Shown: positions 21,381-33,041 of the stretch, in pieces
Layout: each line of letters starts with the position of its first letter
Position numbering within the stretch: the first letter of the stretch is position 1
NCBI GenBank assembly: GCA_008704415.1
Contig: VXIS01000299.1
Coordinates: forward strand, 1 to 60,435
Origin: Sphaerosporella brunnea
Lineage: Eukaryota > Ascomycota > Pezizomycetes > Pezizales > Pyronemataceae
Length of the DNA stretch: 60,435 bases
Reading direction: 5' to 3'
The notes under the pieces: model-generated
The model's input: the letters and a program-made list of their open reading frames with translations, nothing else
Database searches by the model: none
What the model was told of the DNA's origin: nothing
Made by a program: the position numbers and the translations under genes

Positions 21381-22200
21381 TGTCACGGGTATGGTCACGT
21401 GACATGTACTCTAAGTAGTCAGCTAGGGAATAGAATAGAGTCTACATAGTAATCGCCTTGAGGGCATGTGATAGCCGGGTGGCTCCGGATCATTGTAGCT
21501 AGCTTGAGTGACGCTATGGAAGAACTCGGAGATCGGGCGCCTCAGGTAGGACGCTACCTGAGAAGAAAACCCGGTTTGGAGATAACAATAGTATAAGCTA
21601 TTGTTAGAGCTCTTCCGAGATATCTTCGTTGACCTGCCTGTTTCAGGAACTAGCATGACGATCAGAGGGGTCAGAAGTAATCAACCGGAAGGCGTAGAGC
21701 CGAAAAAGAGAAGAATCACTCGGCCTAGAACCTCCATAGTAAGTGTGGTTGTTGCGTAGGACATGCAACGCAGAAGATCGGGAGATGGAGCCAATGGGGC
21801 TGAGCATCTTCCTGCAACAAGAGAATACAACGCTTGCGGAGCGGGGTATCGGGGTGCAACCCATGTCCATGACTCATGATTTGAAATCAAAGAGTGAGTC
21901 ATAGAAAGGTGGGGCGATCTCTGTGCGCGCCTTGACGCTCGCGGTTATAGAGACTGTCGGAAAGCCAGCAAGGAGTAAAGGCTGAGTATTACTCAGGGAG
22001 ACGGTAGTCTCTGGAGCGGCGTTCTACTATAAGTAGGATTGTTTCCGCCGAGAGAACCCCTTTATCTTCAGCAACAAGAACCATTAGTGTCCACCCGACA
22101 AGATAGCCCTTAAAATTCTATTGTTTAGGATTTTGCCTTGCTTTTCCCCAAGGTCACGAGTTCAATTCCACGACACTCTGGTAGACAGAGCCTCGTTACA
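21381..22200 (+). repeat. Family B LTR (820 bp)
   Basis: It runs from TGTCACGGGTATGG to CTCGTTACA and is inverse to the family B element at 23829-31396. GTCACGTGAC lies at 21394-21403, CTTAAAATTCT near 22109. Its flanks are a family C LTR (left, ...CTAAT) and a gypsy integrase fragment (right, ATAGC...). These do not match as a 5-bp duplication. Confidence 0.85.
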
Positions 22201-23828
22201 ATAGCGGCCAGTCCGGGAGCGTTGGCAGACGTGGCAGTTGCGGACATACCGTTCCACGTCCTATCGCATCTTTGGCCAGTGGTAGGTACGGCAAAGCAAT
22301 TCCAAAGTCTTGGATCTTCCTGGGTGACCAGGAACGGGGGCATCGTGACGTTGTTGCATCAAGTGCATCCGGAGGGGTTCGTATTTGAGCACGTAAAGCT
22401 TACCCCTGTAGGTGAGTCGGTTATCTTCCTGAGGGCATTCTGCCAATGTGATACGTCGGCTGTGGCGAACTCCATCGCGCAGCATTCGAAGGACTTGGGA
22501 AGGGAATAAGTCCACCTCATAGGCTTCTTGGAACAGGCGGGCAAGCGTCACTGCTTCCTCGTCTGGGAGTAGTGGAGCAGCATCGGGGACGGGGTCGGGT
22601 GGGAGGATGACATAAGGAGCGAGGTGTGGTGGCAGAGGAGGCCCTGCAGGAGAGGCATCGGCTATGAGGTGGACGATCTGGTGGGGCTTTAGGACGACGG
22701 AAAAATTTTCAGTCATGCACTCATCCCCCTCCTTAGGCAGATCTTCTGATTTGCAAGTTAGCGAGTCCGGCTTTCCTCCAGACTTTTTGGGACGGTAAAC
22801 GATTTTGAAGTTGAACTGCAACAGGAACTGGGACCATTGTGCTTGACGTCGATTCAGGAGCTTGGTAGTAGTGAAATACTCCAAGTTCTTGTGGTTGGTG
22901 AGCACCTGGATCGGGTTTTCCACCGATTGAAGTTTGGGCCGCCACTCCTCAAAGGCACGGACGATAGCCATCAACTCCTTATCGTAAATCTCGTAGTTGC
23001 ATTCTGCAGGGGAATGCTTTTTGGAGAAGTACGCAACAGGGTGGAGGATGCCATCGTCATCGTGCTGTGATAGGATACCAGCCAAGACGTAGTCGGAGGC
23101 GTCTGTTTCCACGATGACGTCCCTGTCGTGGTTGAAGCGGCGGAGGACTGGGGCGGTGGTGAAGCACGTCTTGAGGTTGTCGAAGGCTTCCTGTTCAGTC
23201 TTGGTCCATTGGAATGGCACATCCTTCTGAGTCAGGCGGGTGAGTGGTCGCACCTCCTGCGAGTAGGAGCGTATGAATCGACGGTAGAAGTTGGCAAATG
23301 TCAGGAAGGCTCTGACATCCTTCAGCTTCTCCGGGGTGGGCCAAGCCTTTACTGCTTCGACCTTGTCCGGGTCCATCCGTATGCCGTCGACGCCAAGGAT
23401 GAGCCCCAGGTACTTAATTTCTCGTTGGTGAAACTCGCATTTCTCCGGCTTGAGGTGCAGCCTGGCGTCTGAAAGTCGACGGAGGACCAGTCGGATGTGG
23501 TCTTGGTGCTCTTCCAGGGTGTCCGAATAGATCAGGATGTCGTCTAAGTAGGCAGAGGCGAAGCGGTCCAAAAACGGTGAGAGGGTATTATTGATAAAAC
23601 GTTGGAAGTCAGCAGGAGCGTTGGTGAGACCAAACGGCATCACCAGGGATTTGAATAGTCCATATCGGGTCCTGAAGGCAGTTTTCCACTGCTCGCCCTC
23701 TGCCATCCGGATCAGGTTGTAAGCTCCGCGGACGTCAAACTTGCTAAACCAGCGAGCCTTAGAGAGCCTCATCAGTGTCTCTCGTACCAACGGGAGTGGA
23801 TATATATTCTTGATTGTTCCTTCGTTAA
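22201..23828 (-). pseudogene. Ty3/gypsy pol fragment (RT, RNase H, start of integrase), A-related family
   Basis: The main frame 23790-22261 encodes reverse transcriptase from NEGTIKNIYPLPL, with the catalytic YLDDILIYS, then RNase H (VETDASDYV, TNHKNLEYF) and the linker to the integrase zinc finger (HPGRSKTLELLCRTYHWPKM). An in-frame TAG at 22261-22263 interrupts it, after which DVERYVRNCHVCQRS continues to the LTR at 22200. Both ends are cut by family B LTRs. It is only moderately similar (about 60% by eye) to the family A pol, so it is a separate family and not part of the palindrome arm. Confidence 0.85.
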
Positions 23829-24637
23829 TGTAACGAGGCTCTGTCTACCAGAGTGTCGTGGAATTGAACTTACGACCTTAAGGATAAATCCTAAACAATA
23901 GAATTTTAAGGGCTATCTTGTCGGGTGGACACTAATGGTTCTTGTTGCTGAAGATAAAGGGGTTCTCTCAGCGGAAGCAATCCTACTTATAGTAGAACGC
24001 CGCTCCAGAGACTACCGTCTCCCTGAGTAATACTCAGTCTTTACTCCTTGCTGTATTTCCAACAGTCTCTACGACTGCGGGCGTCAAGGCGCGCACAGAG
24101 ATCGCCCCACCTTCCTATGACTCACTCTTCGATTTCAAATCATGAGTCATGGACATGGGTAACACCCGGATACCCCGCTCCGCAAGCGTTGTATTCTCGT
24201 GTTGCAGGAAGATGCTCAGCCCCATTAGCTCTATCTCCCGATCTTCTGCGTCGCATGCCCTACGCAACAACCACACTTACTATGGAGGTTCTAGGCCGCG
24301 TGATTCTTCCCTTTTTCGGCTCTACGCCTTCCTGTTGATCACTCCTGACCCCTCCAAAGTCATGCTAGTTCCTGGAACAGGTAGGTCAACGAAGATATCT
24401 CGGAAGAGCTTTAACAATAGCCTATACTATTGTTATCCCCGGACGGGGTTCTCTTCTCAGGTAGCGTCCTACCTGAAGCACACGATCTCCGAGTTCTTCC
24501 ATAGCGTCACTCAAGCTAGCTACTATGATCCGGAGCCACCCGGCTATCACGTGCTCTTGAAGCGATTACTATGCAGACTCTATTCTATTCCCTAGCTGAC
24601 TACTTAGAGCACATGTCACGTGATCATACCCGTGACA
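23829..24637 (-). repeat. Family B 3' LTR
   Basis: Read on the plus strand it begins TGTAACGAGG and ends CCCGTGACA; in element orientation it begins TGTCACGGG. It is downstream of the chromodomain. Confidence 0.85.
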
Positions 24638-24717
24638 TTACTTCCCTTCTAACTAATCTCGTCCCGAGATACTAACTTTCATTTTTTAAGTGTAAGAAAT
24701 CTAACCAAGGAAATCGT

Positions 24718-26073
24718 TTATTTCATTCTACTATCCCTCGCCTGTTGGGGATATCTTTCATGGAACTCTTTGAGCATACGGCTGACAGTCTCGTCACCTT
24801 CTGAGTGCTCCCATAGTTTCCACGTGGCTTCCTCTGGGGAATAGCCTTTCCAAAACACCAAGCACTCAACCCTCTTCTTCTGGCCGTTAAGCCTGCTTTT
24901 CGCGATCTTGTCGACCACCCAGTACTTCTCTCCATCTATCTCTTCGTGAGGAGGTGGACTTTGGTGTCTTCCAGGAAGCTTTGACTCCCTGTATGGCTCC
25001 ACCCAAGACACATGATAGACTGGATGCATCTCCATAGCTGGAGGCAACCGGACTTTCCCCGCTCGTTTCCCTATCAACTTGGTGATTGGGAACGGCCCGA
25101 TCTTTTTGTGATCAAGCTTCTTTGAGGGTATCTTTGTCCGTATGTTGCGAGCGTCTATCATCACCATATCTCCCACCTTGAACGAAGGCTGGCTTTGTGC
25201 TTTTTCGTCATGCCATTTTGCCATTCGTGTCTGTGCTTAACAAGTTTCTCTTTTGGAACTCCAAGATTTCCTTCCAACGTGTGAGCAATAGCTCGCTTGC
25301 TGGATTGGACCATTCCTGCCCTTTGGCTAGCTTGACCCACTGTGTCTCTGGCTGGAACATATAGTTCGCCTGAAACGGAGACATCTTGGTAGTCTCGGAG
25401 ACTGCCGTGTTGTAGGCAAACTCTGCCATCGGCAACAGGTCTACCCAGTCATCCTGTTGGAAGGAACAGTAGTGTCTTATATACTGCTCCAACACAGAGT
25501 TGACTCTCCCAGTTTGTCCATCTGTCTGTGGATGGAAAGCTGTGGACATAGACAGTTTGCGTCCAAATGTTCCATCAGCTCCTTCCACAAGTGCGACGTG
25601 AACTTTGCATCCCTATCGGATACTATTTCTGAGGGTAGGCCATGGAGCCTCTAAATGTCCTTTGCAAAGAGGTTTGCTAACTCTTGTACTGGGGTCTTTT
25701 CATTCGTCTTCAACGGAATAAAGTGCGCCATCTTGGTAAGACGGTCTACTATCACCCACACCTGGGTGTAGCCGTCAGACTCTGGCAATGCCACTATAAA
25801 GTCCATCGAGATAGACTTCCATGGACGGTCCGGAATCTCTAAGGGCTGCAACAGCCCATACTTCTTATGCCTGCTGGTCTTATCTCTCTAACAAGTATCG
25901 CAGCATCTCACATAGTCTCGTACGTCCTCATCCATCTTAGACCAGAAGAAGTTCTGCTTCATTCTTTCTGCGGTCTTGAACTGTCCAAAGTGGCCTGCTG
26001 CCTTTGAGTTATGATTCTCTTGCAAGATCTGTAGCTTGAGCTGTGGGTCATTAGAGATTACCCATCTATTCAC
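24718..26073 (-). pseudogene. Family B integrase and chromodomain, with stops
   Basis: The pieces run downstream from 26073: integrase zinc finger (HFGQFKTAERMKQNFFW, CCDTC then a stop), core segment 25851-25651 (SISMDFIVALP with the first catalytic Asp, VIVDRLTKMAHF), then DRDAKF and [13 protein letters not shown] in 25588-25208. The last piece, 25224-24718, carries the GPY-like region and a chromodomain (YWVVDKIAKSR...CLVFWKGYSPEEATWKLWEH), which in chromoviruses targets integration to marked chromatin. Several stops and frame breaks make it non-functional. Confidence 0.85.
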
Positions 26074-26199
26074 GTAGAACAGAAGTCCCTCTTTAACCTC
26101 AAACTCGTCTGCTACATTTGGATTCTACCTCTCTACTGGTTCCCTTGTCGTCAACCAATCTTGGTCTGCGGCTGCTGCTCTACGCAACGCCTCCAAAAA

Positions 26200-27842
26200 G
26201 GCTCCGGCAACTAGACCTCTCAGGATCCAGCCAGCTTGGCAGAGCTCATTACGAGTTGTCCAGGCTTGAAGAAGCTCATCTCGGGAGCTTTACTCCCCTC
26301 CTCTGGGGTGTAGTCCCAACGCCTCGATAACACATCGGCCTTCGTGTTCTTATCTCCAGGCCGATATATCACCTTGAAGTTAAACTCTGCTATGTGTTCT
26401 GCCCAACGGGCTTGACGTCTTGTCAACACCTTTGTCGACCCAAAGTACTCCAAGTTCTTGTGATCCGTATACACCGTGATTTCTCCAGCCACTGACTTCA
26501 ATATATGTTCCCATTCTTAAAACGCTACCGCAATGGATAGCATTTCCTTGTCATGAATGTCATAGTTGATTTCGTCAGGCTTGAACTTTCGGGAGTGAAA
26601 GGTTACTAGGTGTAATCGGACGTCATCCTGTATCTGGGAAAGGATAGCGGCAAGCGCGAAATCACTAGCATCTGTCTCCACGATTGTCTGTCTTTCAGGA
26701 TGAAAGTGGACTAAGATAGGAGCCTCAATGAATTTTCTCTTGAGCTCCTCAAACGCCTGCTGACACTTGGAGGACCACTTGAAGGCTACACCCTACTTGG
26801 TCAACTCCGTCAGGGGTGCAACTATCTTGGAGAATCCACTAATGAATCTCCTGTAGAAGTTTGCAAACCCAATGAAGGATTGCACGTCCTTCACCTTCTG
26901 AGGTGTCACCCATTCTTGGATGGTCTTAACCTTACTTGGGGACATTGAAATCCCCTCTGAGGATATCTGGTTTCCAAAGAATTCTACTTCCGAGACATGG
27001 AAACAACTCTTCTTTATTGAAGCACACAACCTTGTCCGCTTCAACTTCTCTAAAACTTTCTCCACAAGCTCTATATGTTTCTCTTCTGTCTCGGAGTAGA
27101 TGAATATGTCATCAATATAGACGACTACTCCTTCATCTAACAGTTCTCAAAGAACTGTATTGATTATAGCCTGAAAGGTAGCAGGCGCATTACACAGCCC
27201 AAACGGCATGACCAAGTACTCAAACAGCCCATATCGCGTCCTCAACGCTGTCTTCCACTCGTCTCCCTCCGTGATTCGAATGAGATTGTACCCATTCTTT
27301 AGGTCCAGCTTAGTGAATATCTTAGCCTTTCCCAATCGCTCACGAAGTTCCGACATTAGTGGCAGCGGGGTGCGGTCCTTGACTGTCACCTTGTTTAACC
27401 CTCGATAGTCAACGCACAAGCGAAGACTTCCATCAGACTTAGGGACGAAGATGATAGGGGCCGCAGCTGCTGATTTGGACTGTCGGATCTTGCCTGACGC
27501 AAGCTCCTTGCGGAGGTATTCTCTTAACACCTCCAACTCCTTTTCTGACAGAGGGTATATGGGCCCATAGGGCGGTACTGCCCCTTCTATCAGTCTAATC
27601 TCATGGTCGTATGAGGTGTGGTCTGGAAGACGATTGATTTCTTCTTCACTGAACACTGAAGCCCATTCGTGGTACTGCTCTGGCAGTCTCTCCGCGATGT
27701 CACCTCCTTCCTCATCGTGCCAATCTATACTATTCACAACCCAAGGCTTGCTCTCTTGAAGTAACTTAACAAAGTTCTTCACAGCTTGCCTTACTGACAC
27801 TGGGAGGCAATGCTGACGGCAGTACTCACTGCGCCACTGCAT
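26200..27842 (-). pseudogene. Family B reverse transcriptase and RNase H, with stops
   Basis: The frame 27842-27147 has the RT fingers (DGSLRLCVDYRGLN, FTKLDLKNGYN, EYLVMPFGLCNAPATFQ). After a stop it resumes with YIDDIFIYS, where the YxDD catalytic pair is kept, and 27065-26793 (FFGNQISSEGISM, FIGFANFYRRF). RNase H follows with VETDASDFAL and [12 protein letters not shown] (26501-26220). At least three in-frame stops break the frame. Confidence 0.85.
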
Positions 27843-27881
27843 CGTCCCGGTCTGCCAGTCTATGTCCGGGTTATGCTGCTC

Positions 27882-28283
27882 TCACCAGGAGATGGGTATA
27901 TAGCCCGAGACCTCTGTCTCCAGCTGGCCTATCTCCCAAGTCATTTCTTCTTGGTGCTCCCCAATCCTCATACATAAGAGGTTGGTATAGCGGGCACCAG
28001 TCTCTGCTAATGGGGTCCCATCTGCTCCGGTCACTTGGATGGGAGTGTCTCTTTTTAACCATGGCAACTTATGCTCGAACATCAAGTCTTTATTCAAGAT
28101 AGGCCCAGAACACCCTGAGTCAATCAAGAATCTTCCTTTGCAACTACGAGACTTGCCATACTCTGTGGTCCACCAAATGTCTGCCACTAGGAACATTCTC
28201 TTCCCGTGTCTTGGAGGATCCACTCTAGGCTTCTTAGGCATTTGCCTTTCCGCCACTACCGTCTTTCTCTTAAGGGGGTTCAT
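27882..28283 (-). pseudogene. Family B aspartic protease region
   Basis: A 133-codon frame contains FLIDSGCSGPILN, the retropepsin DSG active site, followed by a flap-like TGADGTPL segment. It stops at 27882 (...YIPISW then TGA) before the RT frame. Confidence 0.75.
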
Positions 28284-28494
28284 GGTTCAGTACGTCCTAG
28301 GCCTTTCGACACCTAAGCAAGCGTAACGTCTTGCTGAACTACGTCTCTGTGGGATACTGGTATGTCTTTCTGTCTGTATGCACTCTGCTGACTCTTATAT
28401 GCCAGCATATTTCGGGTACTAAACCCATCCTCAGAGAGCCTTTTCCTTAAGAACGACTATTTTAATTTCAACTATGAAATCCTAACTACAAAGC

Positions 28495-30533
28495 TCAGAT
28501 ATCCATATCTGAGTCTTCTCCTTCGGGGATCTCCAGGATCCTACCCGACGCAGCTGTAGGGGCCTGAGGCTGCGTGCTAGCAACCTTAGCCTTCTTCTCA
28601 GACTTCTCGTCTGAGTCTTCAGCCTTTCTCTTCTTCGAGCTAGCCACCTTCGGGGTGACTGGCTCCTTAGTGAAGCATTTGAACCATGAGTGGTTCTTCT
28701 TGCCACACTTCAAGCAGAGCTTGTCCTTAGCTCGCTGATCGAGGACATCCTTGCTGATGCCTTTATGCTCGACAGTCTTATCCTTCCAGGTGCTGTCCTT
28801 CTTTGGCTTGTCCTTGCTGGACGAAGCCTTGCCGGAGGGCTTGGAGGCACGATTGGGTTTTGAGCCCTGTCCCTTCTCCTTCCCATTGCTCTTCCCACCT
28901 TGATTGGTGGACTTCTTGTGGTGCCGTTCCCGATCTTCAAGGACATGGCCCATGTCTCGCAGCATGACCATCTGGGCACTCACATCGTTGGGCTGAGGTT
29001 GAACCTTAGCCCAATCCTTGGACAGTTCTTCGGACAGCCCCCTCCTTGAGCTTATCCTTGACCATGTCTCCTACGTAACCAGTGACCCACATCAATCTGG
29101 TTACCTCATCCAGGAAGGCATCAATGCTGGCTGTCTGCCGCAACTTCTGCCATTCCTGTACTGCCTTGTCACGATTGACACGGCCGCCGAACGAGGCCCT
29201 AAGGCTAGCCTCAAATCTCTCCCAGGTGGCAAAGCTGGGGTCATCGATCCAGAATCCCCTGACACGGATCGACTCCTTTCGATCTATGTTGATTTTGTAG
29301 GTGGCGAACCAGTCGTACGCCGCCTCTTCCATCAACAATCCTGCCAAGAGGATCTTGGTGAGGTCGTCTGGGTAAGACCTCGGGTTGAGCCTGAAGTATG
29401 AGTCCAGGCTTGATAGGAACCGGTTAAGGTCTCGTTCCTTGCCCTTGAAGGGCTTTGGTTCGGGCACCTTAATCGACCTTGGCTGTTGCTCAGCCTCTAT
29501 GTGGGGCCTTGGATTGGCCCCAAGCTCCTTGATGATTTGGCGACGGTGCCACTTCTTCCAGCGTACGGGCTGTCGCTGGAGATCTGGTTCGGGGTCGGAA
29601 TCGTCGTCATCATCGTCATCGGAATCTCCTGGTGGAGGTGGTCCTCCACTGATTCCTCCTCTTCTACCTCCAGAGCCACCAGCGCCTCCTGCACCAGCCG
29701 GCTCCGGACTCTCAATCCTCCTTACGGGGCTTTCCATGCCCCTAGACTGACTATCTCCTCCTTCCACCTCTCCTGATATTCCCAACCCTTGTGTTCCACC
29801 TGGCCGGACAGCAGCTCCTCTCATCATGTATTGTCGAGGAGTCGGGGGTGCTGAGGGTATTGGCGTCTGGTGGATTACCGGTCGCTTGCTTCGCTTAGCA
29901 ACTCCCTTTTTCGCTTTCGGCTTTGTAAGCCAATCTGGGTCCGATAGCGGAGTTGTCCGCGATGGAACTTTGCGGACAATCCTGAGGGGTACGTGCGAGG
30001 CTTGCGACGATTGCGGTGGGATGGGGGGAACGGAGGCAGCTTCTCGGTATTCGGCCTGCGTCCAGTGACTCTTGGCCGCTTCTTCCTCTAGGAGACCGCT
30101 GAGGTCCCAGAGGGCGACTGGGGTTGGCTCCCAGTCCATCTGATCAGCCTGCAAGTCGTCTTGCTCGGCTAACCGACTGAGCTCTTGGTACATGAGCTGG
30201 ACATGTTGCTGCATCTCAGCAATTGCCATCTCATGAAGCCTACGAGTAGCCTCTTGCTGCTCGACTATCCGTGCGAGCACAGTGTATGCTCCACGGACCT
30301 GATCCTTTGACTAACTCAAAGACCAACTCTTGGATCTGCTGAAACAGCTGATCCATGTTTGCCGCGGAATCGATAGACTCCGGGACATCTTTGCCTGCAA
30401 CTCCCAAGATGAGAGAAGCGACTTCTCTGGGGTTTCTAACTATGAGGCGACGGCTGTCGGCCTCAGGATACTGCTGGGGGTTCCACTCGAGGAGCGGAAC
30501 CTGGGGGGTGGGCTCGATAGTGATAGAGGCCAT
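28495..30533 (-). pseudogene. Family B gag with CCHC knuckle, two frame breaks
   Basis: The start is ATG 30533 (MASITIEPTPQVPLLEW). The first frame breaks near 30275 and continues in another frame as ARIVEQQEATRRL. That frame contains the capsid-like segment (ERDLNRFLSSLDSYFRLNP, TYKINIDRKESIRVRGFW, EWQKLRQTASIDAFLDEVTRL). A G-run difference near 29035 shifts into the last frame (28983-28495), which has a Lys-rich region and the knuckle CLKCGKKNHSWFKC. The Gly/Ser/Asp-rich linker lies around 29560-29720. Confidence 0.8.
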
Positions 30534-30560
30534 TATTGAGATGTCCAAGCGAGAAGTATT

Positions 30561-30573
30561 CTTAAAATTCTGA
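30561..30573 (-). promoter_or_regulatory. Family B primer-binding site, self-priming type
   Basis: Two bases inside the 5' LTR edge the minus strand reads AGAATTTTAAG (30571-30561). The 11 bases CTTAAAATTCT in the same LTR (minus strand, 30665-30655) are its exact reverse complement. This is the arrangement known from Tf1/sushi-type elements that prime from the 5' end of their own mRNA. No tRNA 3'-end complement (TGG...) is present at the site. Confidence 0.65.
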
Positions 30574-31396
30574 TGTAACGAGGCTCTGTCTACCAGAGTG
30601 TCGTGGAATTGAACTCGTGACCTTGGGGAAAAGCAAGGCAAAATCCTAAACAATAGAATTTTAAGGGCTATCTTGTCGGGTGGACACTAATGGTTCTTGT
30701 TGCTGAAGATAAAGGGGTTCTCTCGGCGGAAGCAATCCTACTTATAGTAGGAACGCCGCTCCAGAGACTACCGTCTCCCTGAGTAATACTCAGCCTTTAC
30801 TCCTTGCTGGCTTTCCGACAGTCTCTACGACTGCAGGGCGTCAAGGTGCGCACAGAGATCGCCCCACCTTCCTATGACTCACTCTTTGATTCCAAATCAT
30901 GAGTCATAGACATGGGTCGCACCCGGATACCCCGCTCCGTAAGCGTTGTATTCTCGTGTTGCAGGAAGATGCTCAGCCCTATTGGCTCCATCTCCCGATC
31001 CTTCTGCGTCGCATGCCTTACGCAACAACCACACTTACTATGGAGGTTCTAGGCCGAGTGATTCTTCCCTTTTTCGGCTCTACGCCTTCCGGTTGATCAC
31101 TCCTGACCCCTCCGATCGTCATGCTAGTTCCTGGAACAGGCAGGTCAACGAAGATATCTCGGAAGAGCTCTAACAATAGCCTATACTATTGTCATCTCCG
31201 AACCGGATGCTCTTCCCAGGTAGCGTCCTACCTGAGGCACCCGATCTCCGAGTTCTTCCATAGCGTCACTCAAGCTAGCTACTATGATCCGGAGCCACCC
31301 GGCTATTACGTGCCCTCGAGGCGATCACTATGCAGACTCTATTCTATTCCCTAGCTGACTACTTAGAGTACATGTCACGTGACCATACCCGTGACA
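30574..31396 (-). repeat. Family B 5' LTR
   Basis: This 823-bp LTR begins TGTAACGAGG and ends CCCGTGACA on the plus strand. It carries GTCACGTGAC near its outer end and a CTACTATAAGTAGG block that may hold the TATA box, upstream of the putative transcript start CTTAAAATTCT. Confidence 0.85.
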
Positions 31397-31419
31397 GTAG
31401 CCATCAATCTGCGGCTGGA

Positions 31420-32613
31420 CTAGACGTTTCCCAACTGGTTGTCGAGAGTGTCAGGTGTGGGAGTCGTGGTGGTGGCTGCGGCTCGGAGGCGGGCCGGCTT
31501 CTGGAGACAGGCAGCGGCCATGTGCCCGTGACCACCGCAGTGGATGCAGCGTCCTTCGGCGAGCCTGACAGCTCGTTCCTGGGGGGTGATCTTACGGCAA
31601 TTGGCGGAGAGATCCATCGGTGTGGGGTTGTGCTGTGTGGCTTTGGGTTGAGGCTACAGGGCCGAAGTAGGGGCGAAGGTTCCATGAGGCGTGCGGGGTT
31701 GTTGCTGAGTGGTGACTGAATGGTGACTGACGTTGCGGGAGGACGAAGACAAGGTGCTAGATCGGAGTTTACGGAGGTTCTCAACAGCGCGGATTTGGGA
31801 GTCAAGGCGTTGGCATAGGTTGACAAAGTCCTTGAGGTTGGTGGGGTTCGGGGTGCCAATAAGCTTCTCGAGGATTTCTCACGGACTCTCAATCTCAATT
31901 GAGAGTCCGTGACGGAGGGCATCCATGGTAGCGTGTTGATCCCAATCCAACTCGCAGACTAGTCTGGAGAATTCTGCGTAGTATACCGAAAATTCCTTGT
32001 TGCCTTATCAAAGGGCTTGAAGCTTATGACGAGTGGTAGCGGCGCGGTCCGGGTCGCCAAAGGCCCTCTGGAGGACCCAGACAACGTTGTCGACATCGTT
32101 GAGTCCAGCGATCACGCCGTTGTCACCAATGTAGGGGAGGAGTTGTTCCATGTCACGTCCTTCACATCGGTTGATGGCATAGGACAATTAGAGCTGCGGG
32201 GTCAGGGAACATGTGATGTCTGCGAATAGTTTGAGACGGAGCTGGGCGATGAACGATTGAAGCTTGTCACGGGTGCCATCAAACATCGGAGCGTCCGTGA
32301 GCTTGTCGTTACGACCTCCATGATTCTCCGGTGTCGGCTGGCTTAGGAGACGGGCGATGATTTCTCGCTGGCGGCCAAGTTCCTGTTCAGCAGCGTCAGC
32401 TCGAGCAGTCTCTCCAGCCAAGGTGAGACCATCATCTTTAAGTGCTGGTGTCGGTGCTGGTGCCAGTTCCGGAACGTAATCGGGGGTGCTGAGGACTTCG
32501 GTGCAGATCCTGTGGATGTAGTCGAGAGGGTCGTTGTTTTCGAGATCGGCGAAGGCGCTGGCGCCCCGGAGGCGTGCCCAGAGGTCGTCCGAGATGGTTT
32601 TGTGTATCCGCAT
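31420..32613 (-). pseudogene. Family A gag (left palindrome arm), broken
   Basis: From ATG 32613 (MRIHKTISDDLWARL) the first frame stops at 32188 and the remainder lies in other frames; the knuckle segment IHCGGHGHMAAAC is at about 31540. The 3' end keeps the heptamer GGGAAAC (minus strand, 31432-31426) followed by GTC and the TAG at 31422-31420. A duplication-like insert (TCTCAATTGAGAGTCCGTGA) lies near 31880-31915. Confidence 0.8.
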
Positions 32614-32666
32614 GGTATGGTGGGGACAGGAGCTACATAGGTTGGAGATAGTTCTACAGAACGTAA

Positions 32667-32952
32667 TGTAACGGGACAGGCTCGGGGGACTTCCAAGATA
32701 CGTAGCGTTCGAGGCAAGGACAGGCGAGGCAAGGACAGGAGGTGTGTGCTAGGCAGGGCGAGACTCGGAGAGGTGGTTCAAGGTTGCTAGATTCGCTAAC
32801 ATACAAGACGTTCTGTAAAGAAGAAAAGAAGGAAAGAAACAAAAAGCAATGAAACCTCGCTATATACTTTCCCATCACGTGACCGCGGTGCGCAGCGTCA
32901 CGTGGGACCCTAACCCTAGGGCCGAGCCACCAGTTAACCTGGCGCCGTGACA
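32667..32952 (-). repeat. Family A LTR, left palindrome arm
   Basis: This 286-bp LTR is the mirror of 39528-39815, with TGTAACGGG and CCGTGACA edges on the plus strand. The adjacent 32953-32957 ATACT is the reverse complement of the AGTAT target duplication of the right copy. Confidence 0.9.
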
Positions 32953-33041
32953 ATACTGTGATTTGACAACTGTACCGTTGAGTCACAAGATACTCATAGC
33001 GCTACTATCGATAACTGCATGCTTACAAAACTTGCATAGTT
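32953..33041 (-). repeat. 178-bp satellite fragment, left palindrome arm
   Basis: These 89 bp match the satellite in inverse orientation (CTTGCATAG, AACTGCATGCTTAC, TCATAGCGCTACTATCGATA). The fragment separates family A from family C. Confidence 0.85.

Larger units (their letters stand above)
23829..31396 (-). mobile_element. Family B Ty3/gypsy chromovirus, full length but decayed (7.57 kb)
   Basis: Two LTRs in the same orientation (23829-24637 and 30574-31396) enclose gag, zinc knuckle, protease, RT-RNase H, integrase and chromodomain, all read on the minus strand. The two LTRs belong to visibly different subtypes: 809 versus 823 bp, with a different 40-bp block near the internal side (CTTACGACCTTAAGGATAAATCC versus CTCGTGACCTTGGGGAAAAG...). 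The flanks (GTTAA left, GTAGC right) do not match and lie in different gypsy families. The element is therefore probably a recombinant of two insertions. Confidence 0.85.
31397..32952 (-). mobile_element. Family A gypsy, truncated inverse copy (5' LTR and gag)
   Basis: It consists of the LTR at 32667-32952, leader and gag, cut by the family B LTR just after the gag stop. It is the mirror of 39528-41070. Confidence 0.85.

Noticed and set aside
22140..22200. Box B-like GAGTTCAATTCC at the end of family B LTRs as a tRNA-derived promoter
   Set aside because: No complete T-arm pairing and no box A at the right distance were found, so the resemblance is probably chance.
22201..23828. Gypsy fragment as a continuation of the left palindrome arm beyond the family B insertion
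   Set aside because: Orientation and position fit, but the protein is only moderately similar to the family A pol of the right arm and has a different linker before the integrase, so it is a different family. The left arm ends at 31397.
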